A stretch of 64,000 nucleotides of DNA, from the NCBI GenBank assembly GCA_026413225.1, contig CM048572.1:310001-374000 (forward strand), in the 5' to 3' direction. The stretch comes from Otis tarda. Taxonomy: Eukaryota > Chordata > Aves > Otidiformes > Otididae. The position numbers were made by a program, and so were the translations under genes. This document shows, piece by piece, positions 59,001 to 64,000 of the stretch (position 1 is the first letter of the stretch; the number at the start of each line of letters is the position of its first letter). Under the pieces are notes generated by a model that was not told the origin of the DNA, searched no databases, and saw nothing but the letters and a program-made list of their open reading frames with translations.

Positions 59001-62000
59001 GTGTTTCCCCTCCATTTAGGCAACGTACTGCCAGAGGACCATCCAGAGTACCCAGAGTTACAATGGAGATGGGATTCCGAGAGCATCTCGTCGCTCACTT
59101 CGCTTGATAGCAGCAACATGATGACGGTAATGAGCTCCCCCCTTGCTGGGACTCTGGTCCGTGGCATTGGCAGGAGGCTTGTGTGAGCAAAGGGACCCAG
59201 AATCAGTGGGGCTCAGCCAAGCAGCACCACCAGGCTGTTCGGTGTGATTCATCTTGCCTTCTTTTCTTCCCCCTAGATGTTTGGAAAATGCCTCGAGCCT
59301 TCTGAGAGGACAGATGTCATCCTCACAGCCATCAAGGCCATGACAGACAACAGCATTTGTGACAAGGAGCGGGCCAGCGGCATGCTGGACGAGGCCATGA
59401 AAAATCCTTATTCCTGGCTGACGGACGTAAGCGGCCTGTGGTTGGACTGCCCTGCCCATGAGCCCTTTCAGGGCTTGTTTGTTCCTCCCTCCCTCCTTCC
59501 TTTTCTCCCTCACCCACCCTTCAACCCTTCCCTCCCACTCCCCAGTGTGTCCAGCACCTGCAGGTTTCCTAAGCCTAAGGAGAGGGAGGGGAAGGGCAGC
59601 AGTTTCAGTGGCAGCAGCTGCGGAAACGGCTGTGCTCCAGTGGCAGCACCATCCTCACCTGTGTCCCCTCCAGGTGCCAAAGATCATAACTGGCATCCAT
59701 GGAAACCTGGATGGCATCCACGTGACACCAGCCCGGCAGAGCCTGGATGCACTCCTTCTCTTCCTGGCCAAGTGGTGCCCCAGGGAAGTGGTCAGGAGCT
59801 TGTTGAAGTTCTCTCCACCAGCTGACAGGTACTGGCCCAGACATCCTTATGGGCTTGTTCGCTGTGGGGAGAGGGGTGCGGAGAGTCTGCCTGCCAGACC
59901 CATGGAAAACTGTAGGACATCCTTGAGGAGCTGGGCCCTCCTTCCTGCCATGCTTCCCAGCCCCAGTGGGTCGGCCAGGTCTGCAGCAGTCAAAGCTGGC
60001 CAAGCCAGCCCACAGCCCCACCACCACGCTCCTCCCTGCCCTCCAGGGAACACCACCTCAGCCCTCTCCTGCCTGCGTGGGCAGGGTCCCTGGGCACCCT
60101 AAGCAAGGGGGTGGGCAGGACCAGGGCTGCAGGACAGTCTGGGTCTGGCAGGGCTGGCCCTGGCCCAGCCCGGTGGTCAAGGTAACCCTGCTGTCCAAAC
60201 GCTCTGGCTTGCAGCGCTGCCCTGGCCATGTGGGAGGTGATCTTCTCCCTGCCCCAGCCTTTGGAGAAAGTCCTGAGGGAGCTGCGCAGCGAACTCCAGA
60301 ACCAGCTGGTGTGCAAGCTGTTCAGCACCGTCCCAGATGACATCTGCATCCTCCAGCTGGCTGTGAGTGACCGGAGCAGGCTTTGCTCACCTGCAGGGCT
60401 CTGCCTGCCCTCTCCCCTCCCATCTGCCCCCAAACGCTGTTCAGCCGCTCCTCAGAGGCGTGAGGAGAGGCTAGCCATGGTCAGAGGACAGCAGGAGCCA
60501 TCACAGACACCGTGCTGTGTGCGGCCTGGTGCAGGGCACGGGGGGATCCCAGAGGCCCTGCACAGGCAGAGCTGTCCCCAGGATGGGCTGTCTGGCCCCA
60601 GTGCCCTTGCCCTGAGCTGCCAGTGGGAACCAGGAGCTGCGGGGTGCGGGGAGCCCTGCAGGCTCTGCCAGTCTTTCACTGCTGTCTTTGTTGCAGCTGC
60701 TGGCCGCCAGCAACGTTGGGTCAGAGGATTTTGCCGCTGTGTACAATGACCGGAGGTCTCTGCAGCACCCGAGCCTGGAGGTGCTCTCGCTGACGCTCCA
60801 AGGCCTTGTCTCGCTGTCACAGAGACCTGAGCTGGTGAGTGGGGCAGAGCCGAGTGGAGCCCAGTTGGCAGCCTGGGGCTGCTGGGGCAGTGGGTGATGT
60901 GGTGGCTTGGCCTTGGCTGGGAGTTGGGAGGTGGGGTGACAGCCCCAAACACCTTCCCTTCATGGAGGGGCCTGCTGCCGTCCTGGGGAGCTCTCCAGGC
61001 ACAGAGTGTTACCAACCCATTGGCCCTTTGGGCTGGTCAGAAAAGGGGGTGGCTGAGCAGGGGAAGTCTTTGCTCTCCTACCATCTCTTCCCTCCCCTGC
61101 TCTCCTCGCACCTCCATCCGTGTGTCCGTGGCCACGGCCAGCCAGGAGGCTGCTGCAGCAATTCCCATGCTTGCTGCCAGGAAGTCGGACGGGAGGCTGG
61201 TGCTCAGTGACCAGAGCATTTTGGCCAGGATGGTCTTTCACTGCTTCACAAAAAGGAAATGGTGTGTTTCATACAGGCAAGAAAAATGCAGGTCCTGCTG
61301 GAAGACCTCCTGGAGATCCTGCAGCATGCCAATGAAGATATCCAGAGGAAGGCCCTGCTTGTCTTCAGAAACATGCTGGGTTGTATGAAGAAGAAGAAGG
61401 CCAGCCCCATCGCTCTGCAGCTGGCAGAGAAGCTCCTGCCACTCTTCAACAATGTAAGGCTGCTGCAGGAGCCTGAGCCAAGGCAATGGACACGCTGCAA
61501 GGACAGCTGCTGGTCAGCCCAGCCCTGTGGTCAGCACTCGGGCAGGGCTGCTCTCCTCCTCGCTCCCGTGGGCTCTGCAGCCCAGCACGGCTTCTCCCTG
61601 ACAGGCTGATGCCGCCGGGTGACTTGAGAGCCTACGCTGGGGCCCAGCTCGGCCTCTGTGCACAGCACCAGCAGCCCAAGAGCTGCTCTCAGAGCTTTGA
61701 GGGCCTCCTCAGCTGCAGTGCCAGGCAGGACTGGCCGTTCTCCCCAGGCGCCGTGGCGGGGGCTGAGGCTGAGCCAGCCGTGTGTGCCGGAGGGATTTTC
61801 ACCGGCCAGCCTGGTCTTCTCTTCAGCCTGTCGCTGGGGAGCTCTGCACTGGCACGGCCAGTATGGCTGATGGTGGATGCTGGGTGGCAAGGGGAGCACA
61901 CAGAGCATCAGCACCACCTGATGGAAACCTCTTGTGTGGCCTCTCTCAGGCCCAGGGCTATTCAGCCGCAGCTGCAAATCTGGCCCTTGTGTTCAGAACC

Positions 62001-63697
62001 TGACCCTGGGGCATCTGCCCCCACATCAGCCACGCTAACGCCCTTGTTCAGCATGGGCAGGGAGTGGCTGTTGCTGAAGTCCCCTTGTCCTCCTCCCTAC
62101 CAGGAGTCCAGCCAGGTGCGGGAGCTCTCCATCAGCCTCTTCAGAGATGTGCTGAAGACTCTGGTGGGGAGAAACCGGACAAAGATGAAGAAGGAAGTGC
62201 AGAGGGTCCTGCTCCCGCTCTTCCTCCGGATGAACGACGAGATCAGGAGCGTGGCCAAGGTGCAGTGACTGGCGACCAGTGTCATGGGGAGGGGTGTGCT
62301 GACAGCATGGGCTCTTGTGCCTTCTCTGAGCCTCTGCTTCTCTTCAGGCCTCTAGGGAAGCCCTCCTAGCTGCTGCAGAGCTCCTGGGGCAGAAAGAGCT
62401 CAAGGACCTCACCCAGACAGAGCAGACATGGAGGATTAGAGAGTGCTTGGTGAGAACAACCCCAAATCTTAGGATCCAGGCTGGACGAGGGCTGCCTTGT
62501 GTGCCCGGGGCTGTGGGCTGTGCAGCTCTGCCTTCCCTGCTCTGCTCCAGCCCGGAGCCCAATGCCTGGAGCTGCATCTTCCTTCCCTACCTTCAAGCAC
62601 AGAGCCCCCTGGGGCTCTTCTGCAGGCCCCTCTCCCCTCCTCGCTGCCCCCTGGGTGCTCCCAGGCTCCTCCCTGCCCATCCGGGGACCTGGCAGCAGGA
62701 CAGAAGGATCTCAGTACCTCTGGGCTCCCTCTGCCTCTGGCTGTCTCTGAACCCCAGCCCCACAGGGCTCCTGACTGGAGATGGGAAATGCCGGGAGAGA
62801 AGGGCAGTGCTGGTAGGAAGGACTGCTCCAGCCGACTGGAGGGGGTTGGTACCAGCCCTGTGCCCTTGTGCTCTCTCCAGCTGGTGCACAACAGGAGCAG
62901 GGTGGAAGAGTACCTGCAGCAGAGCCTACCGTACTTGAAGGACTCTCAGGCCCCCGTGCGAGAGGCAGCCGTCAGGTTCATCGGTGAGCCACAGCCCCTG
63001 CGACCCTCTTCTGACAGCCTGGCCCCAATCCCCGCTGTTGCACTGGCAACAAGGGGCAGCCCGTGGCTACCAGAGCCCTGAGGAGGGCCCAGCCACCACG
63101 CAGCTGGGCTCGCTGGGAGCCTCGCTCAGTCCCATCACCCTCGGGGACTGTCCTTCCTTGGGGTCAGCCCTGTTGAGGGGGAGGAGGGTGGGCAGCCACC
63201 TGGCAAAGTGAAGTTCTGACAAGAGATCTGTGCCTAGGGCTTGCTGCACAGCATCTGCGGGACCAAAGCTCGGAGAAGCTCTGCGATATCTGCAACGGTG
63301 AGGAGGGGCGGTGCTGTGCTGGCTGGGGCTGGTGGGGAAGGGGACAGAGCCTGGGCAGAGTGCTGGCACGCCTGGAACTGCTGCAGGAAAACATGTCGGG
63401 GCAGAAGAACGTGTCAGGGGGACACTGGGAATTCGTCTCACCTCCTCTCCTGGCCAGGGAACAAAATGGTTGGGCTGGCATGGTCTGGAGGAGACTCCTG
63501 GGGGCAGGCAGTGGGGGTTCATCTCTGCTCTGCTTCCTTCTCTTGCAGCTCTCTTGCCCTTGAGGAATGACCCCGAACCCTCGGTCACCTTCCTGGCGGC
63601 TCAGACTGTCTTCTTCCTGAACAACGAGATGCCAACATCAAGATGGATGCCAACATCAAGATGGAGCCTGCGGTCACTGTGCTGCTGGTGCCACTGA
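56012..63697 (+). CDS. Maestro heat-like repeat (MROH) family protein, 19 coding exons, 772 residues
   Basis: HEAT-repeat protein of the MROH family, whose molecular function is not established. Exons: 56012-56102, 56344-56423, 56569-56694, 56996-57075, 57174-57294, 57617-57706, 57877-57981, 58202-58382, 59020-59126, 59277-59426, 59674-59828, 60215-60362, 60697-60834, 61277-61453, 62104-62259, 62348-62449, 62881-62983, 63238-63297 and 63549-63697. All junctions are AG/GT, phases agree throughout, and the 2,319-nt frame has no internal stop. Family-typical segments are DGSWLAVYEEEEKSVRCIQ, AVRERAVGRIAMLSYLLASY, CYGDIHIPILGQLLGRL, ARQSLDALLLFLAKWCPREV, KALLVFRNML, YLQQSLPYLKDSQAPVREAA and LAAQHLRDQSSEKLCDICN. 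The start ATG 56012 is chosen because exon 1 ends in phase 1, as exon 2 requires. The ATG at 56100 spliced to exon 2 would hit a stop at once. Start context is weak, so the N-terminus is least certain. The last exon ends in an unusual tail. Confidence 0.85.
63632..63667 (+). repeat. 18-bp tandem duplication in the last MROH exon
   Basis: ATGCCAACATCAAGATGG occurs twice in a row, encoding MPTSRW twice, near the C-terminus. It keeps the frame. Confidence 0.95.
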
Positions 63698-63708
63698 GAC
63701 TTTGAGAG

Positions 63709-63714
63709 ATTAAA
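63709..63714 (+). terminator. Polyadenylation signal ATTAAA of the MROH gene
   Basis: ATTAAA lies 12 bp after the stop codon (63695-63697). If used, the 3' UTR is very short. No other signal is obvious before the LTR at 63836. Confidence 0.55.
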
Positions 63715-63835
63715 TCATCCTCCCAAAAATGGCCGTGTTAAAATACTTTTTTAAAAAATAACTCTGGAACAACAAGTCCAGTCCCATGCGGTCCTTTGCA
63801 ACAGGGCCCACCCTGAGCATGCTGAGTAGACAGTG

Positions 63836-64000
63836 TGTTCTGCTTTTGTTTAGTGAGGGGGGGGCCTAAGGTGGTGGCTTCTGTAGGAAACTGCTAGAAG
63901 TCGCTCCCCTTTGTTCAGTGGACTCAGCGGGGCCCAGGGCAGACCCGCTGCTGGCCAAGGCCGAGCTGATTGGTAGCAGAATGTTCCCTGATAACGCCTC
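63836..64000 (-). mobile_element. Family A LTR, antisense, running off the window
   Basis: The complement matches the last 165 bp of the 45966-47108 LTR: CTACAGAAGCCACCACCTTA, TTCAGTGGACTC against TTCAGTGGACTT, and TAACGC at the window edge. The outer terminus reads GCAGAACA instead of CCACGACA. Confidence 0.88.

Overview
This is a bird genome window. The evidence is CR1 non-LTR retrotransposons ending in the avian ATTCTATG-type octamer tail, several avian-type endogenous retroviruses (ERVs) and LTRs, and a multi-exon maestro heat-like repeat (MROH) gene of the type expanded in birds. There is no prokaryotic gene organisation. Species and chromosome cannot be read from the sequence. The density of satellite, inverted satellite, telomere-like DNA and nested retroelements suggests a heterochromatic or subtelomere-like stretch next to a small gene-bearing block.

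Layout. 1-3776: two successive retroviral env remnants of alpharetrovirus type, each followed by its own LTR, with a 712-bp solo LTR between them. 3777-7080: tandem satellite of about 190 bp per unit (subfamily A). 7085-10097: a long 5'-truncated CR1 with a second CR1 tail inserted in its ORF2. 10098-17755: a degraded gammaretrovirus-like (class I) ERV, plus strand, carrying a CR1 and two solo LTRs. 17756-29756: satellite subfamily B (about 188-190 bp units), with inverted segments, an identical 1,128-bp six-unit duplication and an antisense LTR-like insertion. 29757-34570: diverged satellite units with embedded TTAGGG-like repeats, CR1 tails and an ERV-L-like pol fragment, closed by inverted satellite and CCCTAA repeats. 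34571-36350: nothing recognised. 36351-44227: a second copy of the class I ERV, minus strand, with 5' LTR and a tRNA-Arg-like primer binding site, but with its 3' LTR reduced to about 24 bp.

44495-53339 holds eight exon remnants, minus strand, of the ciliary gene DRC1. They keep matching splice phases but carry nonsense codons, frameshifts and a lost splice donor, so this is read as a pseudogene invaded by LTRs and a CR1. 55000-55735 is a diverged 21-bp minisatellite. Directly after it are a perfect palindromic RFX X-box, a CRE-like site and a TATA-like element. They precede the one apparently intact gene of the window, an MROH-family gene whose 19 coding exons (56012-63697) splice in phase into a 772-residue open frame. 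The window ends inside an antisense solo LTR of a family with three other copies here.

Nothing here forms an operon-like system. The main points are the inactive DRC1 copy, the intact MROH gene with a promoter resembling those of ciliary and spermatid genes, and the complex satellite and telomere-like architecture.
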